A stretch of DNA of 6,048 nucleotides from NCBI GenBank assembly GCA_016931365.1, contig JAFGEY010000055.1:1-6048 (forward strand). The letters are read 5' to 3'. The DNA is from Anaerolineae bacterium (GTDB lineage Bacteria; Chloroflexota; Anaerolineae; JAFGEY01). The number at the start of each line of letters is the position of its first letter. The stretch's first letter is position 1. The translations under genes and the position numbers were made by a program. A model generated the notes under the pieces. The model did no database searches. It saw only the letters and a program-made list of their open reading frames with translations, and was not told where the DNA came from. This document shows, one piece after another, positions 5,698 through 6,048 of the stretch.

Positions 5698-6048
5698 ATG
5701 TATAAAATGCGAGTTCTGGTTGTAGATGATCTGCCCGACGTGCGTACTACATTGTCGGGCCTTTTATCAGATGAAGGGTATGACGTGCGCTCAGCATCCA
5801 GCAGAGCCGAAGCTCTGCGAATAATGAAGGATGTTGAGCGTTTTCATGTTGCTGTTCTCGACGTTCGCCTTGATGAAAGCGACGAAGAAAACCGTGACGG
5901 TCTGTCGTTGATGCATGACATCAAGGCGCAATATCCTGCTGTTGCTGTTATTATCCTGACGGGTTATGCAGACGTCAAGATGGTGCGCGAAGCATTACAA
6001 CCCAATCAAGAGGGTGTTTCTCCGGCGTTTGGGTTTCTGGAAAAATCC
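5698..6048 (+). CDS. Response regulator receiver domain, 3' end outside window
   Basis: 117 residues are visible and the frame is still open at the right edge. Key residues are D10-D11 (VLVVDD), acceptor D55 (VAVLDVRL), T88 (IILTGY) and Lys K116 (FLEKS), so the receiver is intact almost to its last helix. It shares with the preceding gene the acidic insertion after the acceptor strand (LDESDEENRDGLSL) and a long spacer before the conserved Lys, so the two probably arose by tandem duplication. Whether an output domain follows cannot be seen. ATG 5707, which would begin MRVLVVDD, is an alternative start. It is probably in the same operon as the kinase and competes for, or relays, its phosphate. 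Confidence 0.88.
   Translation, partial: MYKMRVLVVDDLPDVRTTLSGLLSDEGYDVRSASSRAEALRIMKDVERFHVAVLDVRLDESDEENRDGLSLMHDIKAQYPAVAVIILTGYADVKMVREALQPNQEGVSPAFGFLEKS

Noticed and set aside
1..6048. tRNA or rRNA genes, CRISPR arrays, riboswitches
   Set aside because: Almost every base is in a well-supported coding frame, and the gaps (31 bases or less) hold only ribosome sites.

Overview
The window is a compact block of six genes, all on the + strand, with gaps of 31 bases or less and one ATGA overlap. It reads as part of one signal-transduction operon. The arrays of tandem GAF domains, the histidine kinase with an 'HRINN' H-box and the stand-alone receiver proteins suggest an environmental bacterium, most likely Chloroflexota (Anaerolineae-like). 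That assignment is an inference from protein style; no marker gene is present.

Layout. Positions 2-1699 hold the 3' part of a GAF-array sensor that enters from beyond the left edge. It has the end of one GAF, three more GAF domains and then a stop, with no kinase or other output domain. Positions 1724-3100 encode a 458-residue stand-alone protein that resembles the N-terminal (catalytic plus tRNA-binding) half of alanyl-tRNA synthetase but lacks the editing and C-terminal domains and several key residues. Positions 3132-4883 encode a two-GAF histidine kinase. Positions 4880-5239 encode a receiver-like protein with Ser where the phospho-acceptor Asp should be. Positions 5270-5671 and 5698 to the right edge encode two canonical stand-alone receivers that share an acidic insertion.

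How they may work together. The GAF proteins would sense ligands or redox state, the kinase would phosphorylate the two intact receivers, and the pseudo-receiver, translationally coupled to the kinase, would act as a partner or modulator that is not itself phosphorylated. The AlaRS-like protein is the surprise. The sensor stops just after the linker that normally starts a new GAF, and the kinase begins exactly where that GAF would continue. Joining the two across the AlaRS-like gene restores normal domain spacing. The simplest reading is that one large GAF-array histidine kinase was split by this gene. A GC-rich core (roughly 1130-4190) is bounded by two homologous GAF modules (1085-1603 and 3648-4166, about 56% protein identity), which hints at recombination in the history of the locus.

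No RNA genes, CRISPR arrays, transposases, convincing promoters or terminators were seen, and there is no gene-free stretch longer than about 30 bases.
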